NCBI GenBank assembly: GCA_019915015.1 | Contig: JAHBBC010000001.1 | Coordinates: 1,302,001 to 1,366,000 of the forward strand | DNA length: 64,000 nucleotides | Reading direction: 5' to 3' | DNA from: Auriscalpium vulgare | Taxonomy: Eukaryota; Basidiomycota; Agaricomycetes; Russulales; Auriscalpiaceae | Shown: positions 24,690 to 35,808 of the stretch, piece after piece | How positions within the stretch are numbered: position 1 is the stretch's first letter | Layout: every line of letters begins with the position of its first letter | Program-made: the position numbers and the translations under genes | The notes under the pieces: model-generated | Told to the model about the DNA's origin: nothing | The model's database searches: none | What the model saw: the letters and a program-made list of their open reading frames with translations, nothing else

Positions 24690-26922
24690 ATGAGCTCTCA
24701 CTTTTATCTCATGGCCTCCTCCATCTTTGCGCACAACAGTCTTGAGCAGGACGTGGGTGAGGCTCAAATAACTGACATTGAGCATCATTTAGTAGAGCGC
24801 CGCGGCGAGCGTGAGGACGATGCGCCATCTGCGCCAACATCTTCTCTCTCTGCACCGAGCAGTCGTATTCGCAGCCGATCCGAACTGGCATTTTCCCGAC
24901 CCTCGAAGACGCTCTCGTTTGCAGAAGAAAATGCCCATGAACTCGCACCGATTTCTGCCCGCCCAGAAGCCACTATTGGGGACGACAGGGAACGCGGCAA
25001 TGTCTCCGTCAACCCCGCACCATCCCCACTTATCCAGTCAGTACTTATCTCGTCTAGCGGCGTATCCGAGCATTCGCGCACCTCTGTTGTGTTAACGGCG
25101 AAACACCGGTTGTGGGGGAGGCTTCATTTCTTGACGCTGTGCTGGACGCTTTTCCTCACGGGCTGGAATGATGGCACTACCGGTCCGCTCCTACCGAGCA
25201 TTCAACACCGATATGATGTCTGCGCTGAGTTTCTGTTCCTTTTCTTTTTCGATACTAATCACCCTCTGCAGCTGGGATACGCAATTGTGTCTCTGATTTT
25301 CGTCGCCAACACTCTCGTGAGGGGCTATGCCTTTTTCACTGTACATTTCTTTATACGCATACTCGTCCAGGGTTTTATCGTGGGCGCATTTGCTCTGGTA
25401 CCTTCGAACGACAAGCTCGGCTTCGGTTGGGTGCGGTGTCTCAATTTGGAAGCGGAATTTTGACCTCATCTCATTTCAGGTTATGGTTATAGGTATCTGA
25501 CATTCATATCCCCCGGAAAGAGACGCTGATTACTTAAGTCCTGCAGGGTCCATCTGCCATTTGGCGACCTATGTTATCCAAGCGCTGGCGGGCCCTTTTC
25601 CACTCAGGGTTGCAAGCTATGCACTCGGCGGCTTTGGAATGGCTTGGGAAGTGTGTGCGATAACACATTTAAGCCAGCCCATCTAATTTCTGCCCAGAAC
25701 GCAGCTGCGAATGCCTTTGTCGCCACTTTGAAGACCAACACTGCACCTCTGTTAGGGCTCCTTCATGGGGCTTATGGCACGTCGTCATTTTATGCTTTGT
25801 GTATCCTTCTTACAAAGGGACGGCATTTGCAGGATTGGGTGCACTTAGTGCCCCCCTGGCGGCGACCCATTTTGCGACGCAAAAGCACTGGTCGTACCAC
25901 TACCTGATCAGTCTGGGCTTAGCTGTTTTCAATACGGCACTCCTTTCTGCTGTATTTCGATTTCGCACTCAAGATGGTACGTTATGTCTTATTCTCAAGA
26001 TCATACATTCATCACAGCTTCGCCCATTGGCAATTAGAGATACTCGCTGAAGCTGGGCAAGAACCACAAGAAGTTGACTCCGCACAGGGCAGCAAGTACC
26101 GCCAGATTTTGCGCATGCGGGCTGTACACTCCTTCGCCCTCTTCACTTTGATTTATGTTGGAGTTGAGGTGACCCTCGGAGGCGAGTAATCCTCCTGCGG
26201 CGTGGTCCTTCGCGCTGAGTCCTATCACAGGCTGGATGGTAACGTTCATCATCCGGGAACGACAGGGCCATGCCAGCGCCGGTTACATATCCTCGGGTTT
26301 CTTTGGTGGTCCGTCGACCATTGTCGCTAATTGATGCCAATAGTAGTCTGAAAGTCACATAGGTCTGACCGTTGGCCGAGTCATCCTGCTGTGGCTCAAC
26401 CGGAAGGTGAGCGGGCATATACCGGCCGGGGAGCTGGAGTTGATTTTGCTCAGATCGGTGAACGACGGGCGTTGTTCTTCTACGCAATAATCAGCATAGG
26501 GTAACAAGATTAAATCATGAGGTACAACAACTTTTGCTGACGCCACCGCAGCCTTGAGGTGACTATTTGGGCTGTGCCTTCCCTCGTGGAGAACGCGGTC
26601 GCCGTGTCACTCATTGGCGTCCTCATGGGGCCCATGTACCCCATACTCGTCAATCACGCGACGAATGTGCTCCCACGTTGGCTGACTACTGGGGCGATCG
26701 GCTTGATCGCCGGCATCGGGCAAACTGGGTCCGCTGTCCTGCCGCTGATGACGGGCATCCTAGCCTCAAAATTCGGCATCAGTTCCTTGCAACCATTGTA
26801 AGCTATTCTGACGAATATTCCGTTTGCGTTTTCTGAGTTTGTCTGGCAGGGTTATAGCGATGATGGGTGTTATGGTCGCGGCATGGGCCTTTACCCCGAA
26901 GGAACAGCGCCGTGACGACTAG
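24690..26922 (+). CDS. MFS transporter (Bsc6/fucose-permease-like)
   Basis: Major facilitator of the plasma or vacuolar membrane. The ATG at 24690 gives about 150 cytosolic, Ser/Glu-rich residues, then TM1 (LHFLTLCWTLFLTGWNDGTTGPLLPSIQHRYD). Later parts are LGYAIVSLIFVANTLGFIVGAF, FGMAWE|NAAANAFVATLK, LLGLLHGAYGTGAFAGLGALSAP, a charged central loop, LFTLIYVGVEVTLGG|WMVTFI, ASAGYISSGFFGGLTVGRV, and GVLMGPMYPILVNHA, ending AAWAFTPKEQRRDD at 26922. The EVTLGGW and WNDGTTGPLLP motifs are typical of fungal Bsc6-like members. One intron (26182-26230) has a GCGAGT donor (GC-AG): the alternative GT donor upstream is out of phase and gives a stop. Substrate unknown. About ten introns. Confidence 0.85.
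26182..26230 (+). other. noncanonical GC-AG intron in the MFS gene
   Basis: The frame requires CTC GGA G followed by GC TGG ATG. The intron between them starts GCGAGT and ends ATCACAG (49 nt). The nearest GT donor upstream (GTGACC) would join in the wrong phase and hit a stop. GC-AG introns are a known minor class. Confidence 0.7.
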
Positions 26923-28946
26923 GATAGGCTTAGCACTTCTGCATTGTGCTTATCTTTACTTACAGGAGGCTCATATGAGCTATGTATGTGCATGTCAGTG
27001 GCGTAAGTACTTAGCACGGAAGGAGTGCGATTTTGGTCGTAAGCAGTCTGGTGCCCAGAAATGTAAGGCCAAGTAAGCACGGGTGGCATGGGTCGCGGCG
27101 CGAGGCGCGTCGTGCGTACCTCTCGCCGCCCTGGCTTCTTACCGCTAAATTGAAGAGCTACAGGAATGCCAAGCGCACGCTCGAGAACATCGCAGGCGGC
27201 AATATCACGAAGCAGACCTCGCTGAGATAGACGCCGTGCTCGCACAAAACACCGTTAAGGGCGGGCGGTATATTGACGAAATGGAGCCGCACATGCATCT
27301 GTGGGGCTGAAGGCGACTTACGAGTTGCACGCGCAACGATATAGGATATACAGATTTGTGAAGGTAGTGTCCGTTCATTACGACGGTTTTTATCGTGGAT
27401 CAGGATACGACAGAATGGACTCACTGATTCCAAGACGTCGATGTGCAATTATTCAAGTTGTTTCTCACAGGTCTGCTCGGAAGGGCTGGTGTGGTATTGG
27501 GTACACGGTCTCAGCCTTATCGCGATCGAGCATAACCAACAGATGGTTCAACAGTCTAGCTAAGATACAGCAGATACTACTTACAACTACAAACCTCAAA
27601 GGAATGTGAGCAAGAAGGAGCATGAGTCAGTTGCTGTGACTAATGGCTTGTGAAAATTCGGCCGAGCATAGCCGCCGGTACTGTACTCGATTCAGATTGC
27701 GTGGCAAATATTCTCAATGATAGCTACCACCGCCAGCGGTTCACAGGCGCGTAGGCCAATGATTAAGAGTGAGCACTGAGCGGACGATAAGGATTGGCGT
27801 GAGGCCGGCAAAATGCCAGCTTGAGGCCCGTGAGTCGATCATTGGCGTGAAGCCCGGATCACGACTCGGGCGGCGGCCAATGGATACGGGCATTGGCTCC
27901 ATGCCGGACTTCTGCATGTAGCGCTGGGCCGGATGGCACCATATTGGTCTGACAGCCGATTGCGGTGACTTGTGCAATCGTGTGACATGTTCAACTTTGC
28001 TCTTCCCATCACCGTCGTTCCTCTCGCCCACACCACCACTCAGCGCCGCAGGCTACGAAGGATGACCAACAAGGTGGATATTTGGGAATGAAGCTATGTC
28101 TTCAATTGTGACCATCGGGTGCCATGCTTGCTCTCCTCGAACGTCGCCCCTGCTGCGGCAGCATCATCTCCCCCTCTGCAGCCCTTTCTCTGCGACTACG
28201 TGACACCTGCTTTGACGCCATCCGGTCTCGTCTTGACTCTCTCGCTACGGCTTAGCGCTTACTCTTTGCTGGACTCATGCTGGTGGACTGTCGAGCTCTC
28301 TGACGCTTATGTGCTCGCTGAGCTGTCTTAAAGCTTGCTGGGTTGCTTGCTGGGTTCCTGGAAACAAGGTGTGTACACTGTATAGCGTAGTCATGATTAT
28401 TTGTATCCGTAGACCATGTCTAGCACAGTAGTAGTATGACTTGTAGAAATCCCAGTTGTTTGTTTGCTTATTCATGAAGCTTGAGTCACCTGGAAATGAG
28501 AACATTGATTGATCCGAAGGTAACGAGCGGCAGTCGAGTGGCCTGAGCGGGGGGAGATCACTTTGGCACCAGGCCGGTGAGCATTGGCCTCACGCCGATA
28601 AGCGACATCCTGGTGTCACGCCAAAGCGCCCCTTTTAGCCACTGAGCTGATGATCATCGGCTCTGGGCCAGATCCGCCCGCGCTGGCCCCAGGCCGATAA
28701 TTCTGCTGGCCGTGTACTACGTCTAAGCTACACAATCCCTCGTAATCCTTCATCAATTTCCGCAACCCATCAAACCATGAGTATCATGCGGAATGACTGC
28801 AGCCTACGAGTATGATACCTGAGCCTCTTGGCGGCGGCACATATACCGTTACGTGACGGAATGCCATATACATAACGTCTCACCGCGTGCAGAAACATCC
28901 TGCAAGCTCACCCCGTTCGTCCATTGTCGAGACTTTCAGACCTCCA
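26923..28946. other. 2 kb gene-poor stretch with repeats
   Basis: No supported gene. It contains one copy of a direct repeat (27503-27626) and short GGCGTGAGGCC-type words near 27790 and, roughly inverted, near 28590. It is less GC-rich than its neighbours. Possibly remains of a mobile element. Confidence 0.4.
27503..27626. repeat. direct repeat, copy A
   Basis: It matches 30165-30304 closely: ACACGGTCTCA, then CGATCGAGCATAACCAACAG, then CTAGCTAAGATACAGCAGAT, then CAAAGGAATGTGAGCAA. A few substitutions and small indels separate the two copies. The copies are about 2.66 kb apart in the same orientation. Confidence 0.75.
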
Positions 28947-30018
28947 TGCCCAATAGCCCCGTCACCCGTGATAGCCCGAGGGCTCAAAACTCGGTACGTC
29001 AACTATCTGACAGAGTGCAGAACAACCATTCTGACTGCGGGCTGTAGTTGCCCACAGTGACTCCGACATCGTCGCCCATGCATGATCGCAACCCCGGGCC
29101 TGACGATGGCAGTCAATTGCAGGGTGACGACTCGTCTCAAAGTGACGAGCTAGGCGACCAAGCTCAGGCTGTGACCATGTCACCATGCCAGACACCAGTC
29201 TCGACACTGCCAGCAATTTCGACGGCCTGCGACAGTATTACGAGTTGGTCAATCAAGCTCAAAACCAACACGGTCCATCCTCGGCTTCATCCCCCGAAGC
29301 CAATATAAGTGCAATGATCGACATGTTGAAGGCCGCCTGTCACGACTTAACCAGGAGGAATTGGTACAGCACATGAACGATGCGAGCGCAAGGTTCGGCC
29401 AAATGCTGGCTGATAATGGCGGTCGGCTGACCGTTCTGTCGGTGAGCCTTTTCGACGACGGTCGCCTTGAATGCGCAAATTTGTAGGAACTCATGCCTTT
29501 CTCATGTTTGTTAGAGCCCACAACGTGCCGCTGAGGCTCTCTGTGTCGATATTGATGCTGAAGCTCACGAGTGGACACTCAAGCTCTTGCGCCAGCAGTT
29601 GGATGGGCCTCTGGCATCAGCATTCTACGCCCTCTATTTCTTCGATCGCCGAGCCGAACAACTTGTCGATCTGCCGATTGGCTATCGACTGTGTCGCAAG
29701 GCACCCAAGTGGACCTTGAATGAGGAAGAAGGCATGACCGACGACGAGGACAACGAGGACAACGAGGACCGATACGAAATCATTAACTCCACCCACGAGG
29801 TGATGTCGGGGACGTCGGAAATCGAGCCGTCCAAGGCAGTCCATGTCGGCTGGTACGGCGTCTGGGGTGGCGAAGAGATCTTCTTGACACAGCCTGATGG
29901 AAAAGTTATTGAAATCAGAGTGCCCGCGAGTAAGGATGCTCTGAGAGTACACCGCGGGGGTTTCGAAGTGAGACAGGACTTAAAGTCAGCGTTATCCTTC
30001 TATGATGGATTTATGTGA
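28947..30018 (+). CDS. hypothetical acidic protein between direct repeats
   Basis: I do not recognise this protein. Five exons fit by phase: the start MPNSPVTRDSPRAQNS, an intron to about 29047, LPTVTPTSSPMHDRN..., a 50-nt intron (GTGACG...CCAG), NTSLDTASNFDGLRQYYELVNQAQNQHG, a 59-nt intron with a GTCCAT donor, RLSRLNQEELVQHMNDASARFGQML, another intron, then SPQRAAEALCVDIDAEAHEW to the stop at 30018. There is an acidic run (TDDEDNEDNEDRYE) and a WYGVWGGEEIFL segment. The N-terminal 70 residues look disordered. The gene sits inside the interval flanked by the two direct repeats, so it may have arrived with them. No signal peptide or membrane segment. Confidence 0.55.
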
Positions 30019-30164
30019 CGTACTGTAGATAGGTCCGTGCCGCAATTTTCACTCGGCTTCATCTACCCGCCCCAGAAATAACTATGTTCTGATACCATAA
30101 GGTCAAGCCACGGAGACTAGCCTTGTCCGACAGAAGAAGCCATGTTCACTCATGCAGCACAGGA

Positions 30165-30304
30165 CACACGGTCTCAACATCACCGCGCGATCGAGCATAA
30201 CCAACAGATTGTTCAACAGGCTAGCTAAGATACAGCAGATACTACAACTACAAATCTCAAAGGAATGTGAGCAAATGGTACAAGAGTGTGAAGGAGCGTG
30301 AGTG
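30165..30304. repeat. direct repeat, copy B
   Basis: Partner of 27503-27626. This copy lies in the likely 3' UTR of the minus-strand gene that ends at 30467, so it is probably the original and copy A the duplicate. That direction is an inference. Confidence 0.7.
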
Positions 30305-30466
30305 TGTGATGAGGAGGATACAATGACTCAAGGAACGTGGATGGCCAGAACATGTCGGCAAAATGAGGACTAACGAGCGTGAACAGCGATAAACGCGAGT
30401 GGCAGAGAGACACCAGAAAAACGAAACCAAGACCTACGAAGGACGAGACAGAGACCGACAGCGCGC

Positions 30467-32102
30467 TCACCGCTGCGCCGCGCCGCGCCGCGCGAGAGCC
30501 TGCGCGTACATCTCGCGCTGCTCCTTCGCGCGCCGCATGGCCTCGCTGCGCTCCGCCGCCTCCTTCCACGGATCCAAGGCCTGCGCGCGCACGGGCACGG
30601 GCTCCGACGCGACGCCCGCGTCCGCCGCGCGCAGCCGCTCACCGGCGCGGCGGCCCTCGCCGCGCTGCACCTTCAGCGCGCGGCGCACGTCGCTGCGGTC
30701 CTTCGGCGGCGGGGGCGGCGGTAGCAAGTCGAGGTCGAGGTCCAGGGACTCGATGACCGTCGCCTTCATGCTCTGGCGGTGCGGCTCGTCGACGACGTGC
30801 CCGCCCTGCGCGGCCGGCGCGGCGCGCATGCGCCCTCTGTCGCCGAGCATGAGCGGCGGGGGAATGTGCTTCGGGAGGCGTGGCGGCGGCGCAGCACGCG
30901 GGGGCCCGGGGTTCGGAGGCCCAAAGGCGGGCGCCGGGAGGTGCGTGGGCGGGGCGGGGAACGCGGAGAGGGAGAGCTTGGCGCGCAGGGTGGGCGCGCC
31001 GGAGGGGTGCGAGCGCGAGTGCGCGTGGGTGGCCGCAGGCGCGGCGGTGGGCGGCACCTGGTGCGAGCGCGAGTGCGTGTGCGCCTTGGGGGCGGGTGCA
31101 CGGTCGTCGCCACGGGCAGCGGGCGCCGCGTGGCGGGCGGGCGAGGCACGCGGAGGGGTGCCGTGCGGGGGGCGGGGGGCGAGACGTGGGGGCGAGCGCG
31201 GGGGGCGCGGCGGGGCGTGCTGGTGGGGGTCCACCGCAGGCCACTCCGACGGAGACGTGGCGGGCGGCCACTCGCTCTGCGGGGCCGTCACGGTCTGTGC
31301 GCGCGCGGCGTGCACGGGCTTCGGCGCGTGGACGGGGCCCTGCGCCTGGACGTGCTTCGGGAGGCGCGGGAGCACGGGGCGCTGCAGGAGGATGGGCGGC
31401 TCGCGCACGACGGTGTCGCGCGGGACAAGCTCGGCGCGAGTGTCGTGCGCGCCGAGTTCACCGTGTTCGCCGGGCTCGTCGTCCTCGCCGGGGCGGCCCC
31501 AGAACCACTGCTCCGTGTCGAGGCGGGACTGCGACTTGGACTTGGGGAGCGTGCTTGCCTTCACGTCGCGCGCGCCCGCGCCGTACTTCTTGAGCACGAG
31601 CTCGTCGTTGCGCACGACGCGCATCGCCTCGTGCGACGGGACGACGATGTCCTCCTTGCGGATGGGCCGCTTGAGGTTGTGCTTGGGGAGCGGCGGGACG
31701 GGCTCCGGGGGCACCTGGATCTGCAGCCGGAGCTTCGAGGCCTTGGACTTGGCCTTGAGGAGCGTCTTGCCGAAGGTCTGGGGCGGGGCGGGCGCGGCGC
31801 GCGGGCGCAGGTAGGTCAGCGACTTGGACGGCTTGAGACTGTGCGCCGCGGGCTTGGCGGCGTGCTGTGTGGGCGGGCCGCTCCACGAGAGCTCGACCGG
31901 GGAGGCGGGCTCGTTAGATAGGTTGGGATTGGCGTGGCGGATGACAGGCCGGTGAGAAGGCTGTCGTCGGTGGGTAGGAGGGGGACTCTTGGGTGGCCTA
32001 AGCGCAGATGTATTATGGACAGAGAATTAATGCGGCGGAAGAAAGTGCTTACTTGTTGAATAGATCGATAGATAGTTTGCGGAGACGTTCCATTGCCGGC
32101 AT
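30467..32102 (-). CDS. Pro/Ala/His-rich hypothetical protein
   Basis: Unrecognised, probably a conserved fungal protein. The ATG at 32102 gives MPAMERLRKLSIDLFNK across a GTAAGC...TTAG intron, then one long exon to 30467. A conserved-looking block near the N-terminus reads LKPSKSLTYLRPR, TFGKTLLKAKSKASKL and RPIRKEDIVVPSHEAMRVV, then KSQSRLDTEQWFWGRPGED. The middle 200 residues are Pro/Ala/His/Arg-rich and disordered. The C-terminus has a basic, helical, Ala/Glu/Arg-rich stretch (DPWKEAAERSEAMRRAKEQR) that could form a coiled coil. The overlapping plus-strand ORFs of similar length are shadows of its GC-rich codons. Divergent from the SUR7-like gene. Confidence 0.62.
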
Positions 32103-33034
32103 GTTTGACGTCTAGTAGTGATTGTGTATTTGGGAAGCGGGTTCGCGAGACGGGGCGGATCGAGGGGCAAGTGAGGGGGACGAGTGCTGACCGGCCGGTG
32201 CTGCTGCAAAGGGTTTAAAAAGCCCTTTGGACGTGGTGGCCTGAGAAGCCACGGCGAGCCATCGATATTGCAAGCATGGCCGTTGAGCACAACGACCATT
32301 GTGCGCGTCGGGGGTGGCATGGGTGGCGGACAAGTAGTGAAGTCGATAATGGCCGCCAGCGTTTCGGGTCAAGCGGCCGGCGCTTTGTGACGAGATCGGG
32401 GACCAGAAGCAGATGGTAGCGCGGAGGCAGAATGCGGATCCGAGTTCTCAAAGTGTCCGTCGCCGTTCGGAGGATGGGGGAACAAAGAGACCGGACAGGG
32501 ACAGGGAGGGTCTAGGCCGCGCGCAGTCGACCAGCACAGGACGCGGACGGCCGCACATCGGACGCGGACGCGCCTACCTGCTGCCCTCGCAGCGTGACTG
32601 CCACGCGGAGACAAAACATGCGTGGCCTGGAGACCTTGCAATGGGTGCGCAAGTCCTTGATGGCAGCGTCATGCGGAGAAACCTATGTAGAGCGAGGGAG
32701 GGACAGCGAGTGCGAAGAACGCGGTGGGGCGGTGGGGCGCAGCACGCTGTGCGCTGCCTCGATGGGCAATTGTCGACGTAAGGGGCGGGTGGGTGAGCCC
32801 AGCGGTCACAACGTCATCTTTCGCACGCTGCCGCTCTGTCTCCCCCGTCCTATAAATCTCCCCAGCCCAGGTGCCCCTCTTCAACGATCCCGTTCTTCGC
32901 CCTTCTCCATACGCCCCGTCGCGAGCACCCCCTCCCCCCTAACTTCCCTTCCTCCTTGTAAGTTCATACGTCCCCGACCACTCCAGTCCCTACAAGTACT
33001 CACGAGCCCTTTGTCTCAGAACCAAACAACCGAC
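32103..33034. promoter_or_regulatory. divergent intergenic region with TATA box and 5' UTR intron
   Basis: It separates two divergent genes. A TATAAAT box at 32851-32857 faces the SUR7-like gene. A pyrimidine-rich tract follows (about 32870-32960), typical of fungal transcription starts. A plausible 5' UTR intron runs from GTAAGTTC (about 32957) to TTGTCTCAG (about 33019), just before the ATG at 33035. Confidence 0.5.
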
Positions 33035-33719
33035 ATGGCTGCCGGACCCGCTCTCCCAGGTCTCTTTTTCTGCTTTGCAGCCATGGTGCTGCTCATCTTT
33101 GTACGCATCCTCTGTCCTCGTCGGTGATATCATCTTCTCAACATCTGTACATCCAGGCATCTGTGTCGGCACCCACGTGGAACGCGATCTACTACCTCCG
33201 CGCCTCGCGAGGGGGAGACACCGTCCATTTCGGCACCTTTGGTTACACTGGGACGGGCACACACATAGGCTACCATTTCCCCCAATCCCGTTTCGGTTTT
33301 TCGTACGTTCCCCGAACGTCATCCTGGGTTTCTTTTCTGACGCTGTGTCCAGCTCCTCTCGCCTCAGCTCCGGCACCGTTCACGCCCTCACCGACACCCT
33401 CATCCTTATCCCCATCGCCGCCGGCCTCTCCGGACTCGCCGTGATCTTTGGCCTCTGCGGCGCCGCATACCACCGCATGGGCACCGTCTTCATGTCCCTC
33501 GCCGCGTCGCTCGCGTTGGTCGTGACTCTCGTCGCATGGATCCTCGAGATGACCCTCTTCGGCATTGTCAGGAGCCACTTCCGCGACAACGGCTGGTCGG
33601 CCCAGTACGGAAACGCCTCCTGGCTCGTGCTCGGCGCCCTTGTGTCGCTGCTCGTCGGTGCCTGCATGGCTGCCTGTGGAGTATGCGGCCCGTACAGGCG
33701 TCGTCGCGACGCGTACTAG
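33035..33719 (+). CDS. SUR7/PalI (Rim9)-family four-TM membrane protein
   Basis: Claudin-like plasma-membrane protein; relatives organise eisosomes or act in ambient pH sensing. Three exons (33035-33100, 33157-33302, 33353-33719) are joined by GTACGC and GTACGT donors and encode about 192 residues. TM1 is within residues 7-24 (LPGLFFCFAAMVLLIFASVS). It is followed by an outer loop with the family-like SAPTWNAIYYLRA and a glycine/threonine-rich FGTFGYTGTGTHIGY. TM2-TM4 are clear (LILIPIAAGLSGLAVIFGLCG; VFMSLAASLALVVTLVAWIL; SWLVLGALVSLLVGACMAACGV). The protein ends with a short basic tail (YRRRRDAY). The ATG follows a probable 5' UTR intron. SUR7 versus PalI subgroup is not resolved. Confidence 0.8.
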
Positions 33720-34299
33720 ATGACTTCATGTTTATTGACGATCTTTATGGCGTTCAGCGCTCTTGTACTCTACCCTGCGCTTCGGACACTTTAGGCAGTG
33801 AGATGCTTTCTCTGTTGCTCTGTATACTATCCACGAAGCTCAGTAGTTTCTGTTTTTAATGAGATACCACGTCCTCGACCATGAAATACAAATACGAGAC
33901 TCAGACATATTATCGGATGACGTCAGGGCTTACGATCTCGTGACCTGCTGAGATTTCAATTGTCTGCCGTTGTCGAGCGTTGTCGCCGCTGCCTTCTCCG
34001 ACTGTCACTCCATCATTTAGCCATCCTCCACATCACAAGCACGCTGGCTGTACGGTTATCTGTCTTTTGTCTGTGCTGGCGTTGCCATGAGGAACACATG
34101 CACACATAGCGACCCACCGTCCTTATAAAAACAGACCTGGCTGAGGGCTCCGAGGTACTAAGCTCCCTCTCGTTGATTGCTTGTATATCTACTCGGCACT
34201 GAGTCTGGTCCTCCACGCCTACTATCCTCGTGAGTATGATGTTTCCCTCCACAAATGCAACATACTGATCTGCGCAACAGCCATCATATCAGCACCACC
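33720..34299. promoter_or_regulatory. promoter and 5' UTR intron of the LRR-like gene
   Basis: TATAAAA at 34134-34140 lies about 160 bp before the ATG at 34300. A GTGAGTATG donor (about 34230) and GCGCAACAG acceptor (about 34280) suggest a 5' UTR intron. An upstream coding exon (for example an F-box) cannot be excluded. Confidence 0.45.
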
Positions 34300-35808
34300 A
34301 TGGGACGAACGCAGAAAGATACTCCTCCCCCTCAGTCAATCATACCCTTCGACATGGATTTCGATCTTCGACGGGAAGCGCCGCCGCCCACGACCCCATA
34401 TTATCCGCTCTTCGACACACTCCGAGCGCGCAGAGTCTCCATCCGAAGCGATATCAGCCAACGCGAGGACCGTTACGTCCTGTGGGCAATGAGCCGCCTC
34501 ATACACAATCTGCATACCTCTCACGTGCTGCAGTCCTCTCACGTGCCGCTGAATCTGGAAGAGCTTGAAATCCATGCGCTGGGCTTCGCGCTCCCCGACG
34601 ACCTCTTCCGCAACGAGGTGGCGCCACACCTTCGCATCCTCAAGTTGTCTTACACGAGGTTCTCTGCACGCAGGTCATCGCTGCTTCAGAACCCCAGCGC
34701 ACTCACCGTGCTCGAAGTACGCAACGCAACCTTGTGGAAAGACTTCTCGGACATGATCGCCATCCTGGAATGGCTCCCTAACCTCCGGACTCTCGTTCTA
34801 GACGGAGCTGAGTTCGAGGAAGCCGAGACAGCACCAGAGCTACCGAGTCCCAAGCATGAGCCTGTCGAGCTCCGGTACCTGGAGGTCCTCACGCTCATCG
34901 GCAAGTCCCCCGACTCCCGCCTCGACATCGCCAAGACCCTGCTCCATCTCAAGATCCCGCCCACCGTCGCCCTCCATGTCGGCTACCCCGTCAAGCCCAG
35001 CGACGACCTCGCAGAGTGCGCGGCCCAGCGCATCGACGCGCGCGCGCACCTCCGCAGAGCGCCCGGCTACAGGGACTTCACCTTCCGGCATTTATCGATC
35101 GAGCCGTACCGATCCGCCTCCGGGGTGATCGCCCCCGGGTGCGTGCTCACCGCGAGCAAGCCCGCGCTGCTCGAGGACGACCGCGAGTGGTGGACAGCCC
35201 AAGGCAAAGACAGCGAAACGCCGCTCACCAAGTCCGGCGCGCCGCTCCCGCCCCATTTCACCGGCACGTTCCCCTTCCTCATCGACCCCAACGGCGACGA
35301 CCTCCAGGAGCTCCGCCTCATCCCGTCGCTGTCGCACGTCGTCCCGCGGCTGGGGGACGTCAGCCATCTGTGCGTCAGCCACCCTGCGTTCGGGAACCCG
35401 ACCGAGTGGAGCTGGCTGCCCGGCGACATGGAGATGTCGGTGGAGGTGATCGAGGCGCACGGCGTCGCGGCGTACGGCGCCGTCGAGGCTTTGATTGTCG
35501 GGCAGCTGTTCCCCTGCCTCCACACGCTCGTGCTCAGCGAGGTCGATTTCTCCGGGCGCCTGGTGCACTGCGGCATGCGGTTCCTGCCCGCGCTGTACAG
35601 GCTCTTGAGGACCCGCGCCGAGATGGGATTGGCGGGCGACGTGCCCATCATGGAACTGGATGTGAGGCCTGATTGCATCGATGTGGCTGAAGAGACGATA
35701 CGGAGGCTGGAGGATGCGCTGTCGGTGAATACGGAGTGCTATGTGACAAGCACATTTAAGGACTTGACTGAAGAGAGTGACGACTCGGACGCGATGTCGG
35801 TTGGGTAA
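34300..35808 (+). CDS. leucine-rich-repeat-like protein of the fungal F-box/LRR type
   Basis: One exon of 502 residues with LRR-like spacing in the first half: NLEELEIHALGFALPDD, HLRILKLSYTRFSA, ALTVLEVRNATLWKD, LPNLRTLVLDGAEF, LRYLEVLTLIG. A second block follows near residues 330-440 (LPCLHTLVL-like, VEALIVGQLFPCLHTLVLS). This is the common architecture of expanded basidiomycete F-box proteins, which are substrate adaptors for SCF ubiquitin ligases, but no F-box is present at the N-terminus. Start chosen as the first ATG after a 5' UTR intron. Its C-terminal 50 codons plus 3' flank are duplicated in both arms of the large inverted repeat at 43.5 kb and 53.2 kb, so this gene is a donor or relative of those scraps. 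Confidence 0.65.
   Translation: MGRTQKDTPPPQSIIPFDMDFDLRREAPPPTTPYYPLFDTLRARRVSIRSDISQREDRYVLWAMSRLIHNLHTSHVLQSSHVPLNLEELEIHALGFALPDDLFRNEVAPHLRILKLSYTRFSARRSSLLQNPSALTVLEVRNATLWKDFSDMIAILEWLPNLRTLVLDGAEFEEAETAPELPSPKHEPVELRYLEVLTLIGKSPDSRLDIAKTLLHLKIPPTVALHVGYPVKPSDDLAECAAQRIDARAHLRRAPGYRDFTFRHLSIEPYRSASGVIAPGCVLTASKPALLEDDREWWTAQGKDSETPLTKSGAPLPPHFTGTFPFLIDPNGDDLQELRLIPSLSHVVPRLGDVSHLCVSHPAFGNPTEWSWLPGDMEMSVEVIEAHGVAAYGAVEALIVGQLFPCLHTLVLSEVDFSGRLVHCGMRFLPALYRLLRTRAEMGLAGDVPIMELDVRPDCIDVAEETIRRLEDALSVNTECYVTSTFKDLTEESDDSDAMSVG

Noticed and set aside
29150..29350. Two frameshifts in the unknown gene at 28.9-30.0 kb
   Set aside because: Introns of 50 and 59 nt with matching phase explain both changes, so there is no need for a pseudogene.
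27503..30304. LTR retrotransposon bounded by the direct repeats
   Set aside because: No TG...CA ends, primer-binding site, polypurine tract or reverse transcriptase/integrase coding sequence.
30379..31921. Plus-strand ORFs of up to 471 codons over the Pro-rich gene
   Set aside because: GC-rich shadows: the minus-strand frame has a proper start exon, intron and protein-like block; the plus frames are Arg/Gly/Ala low complexity.
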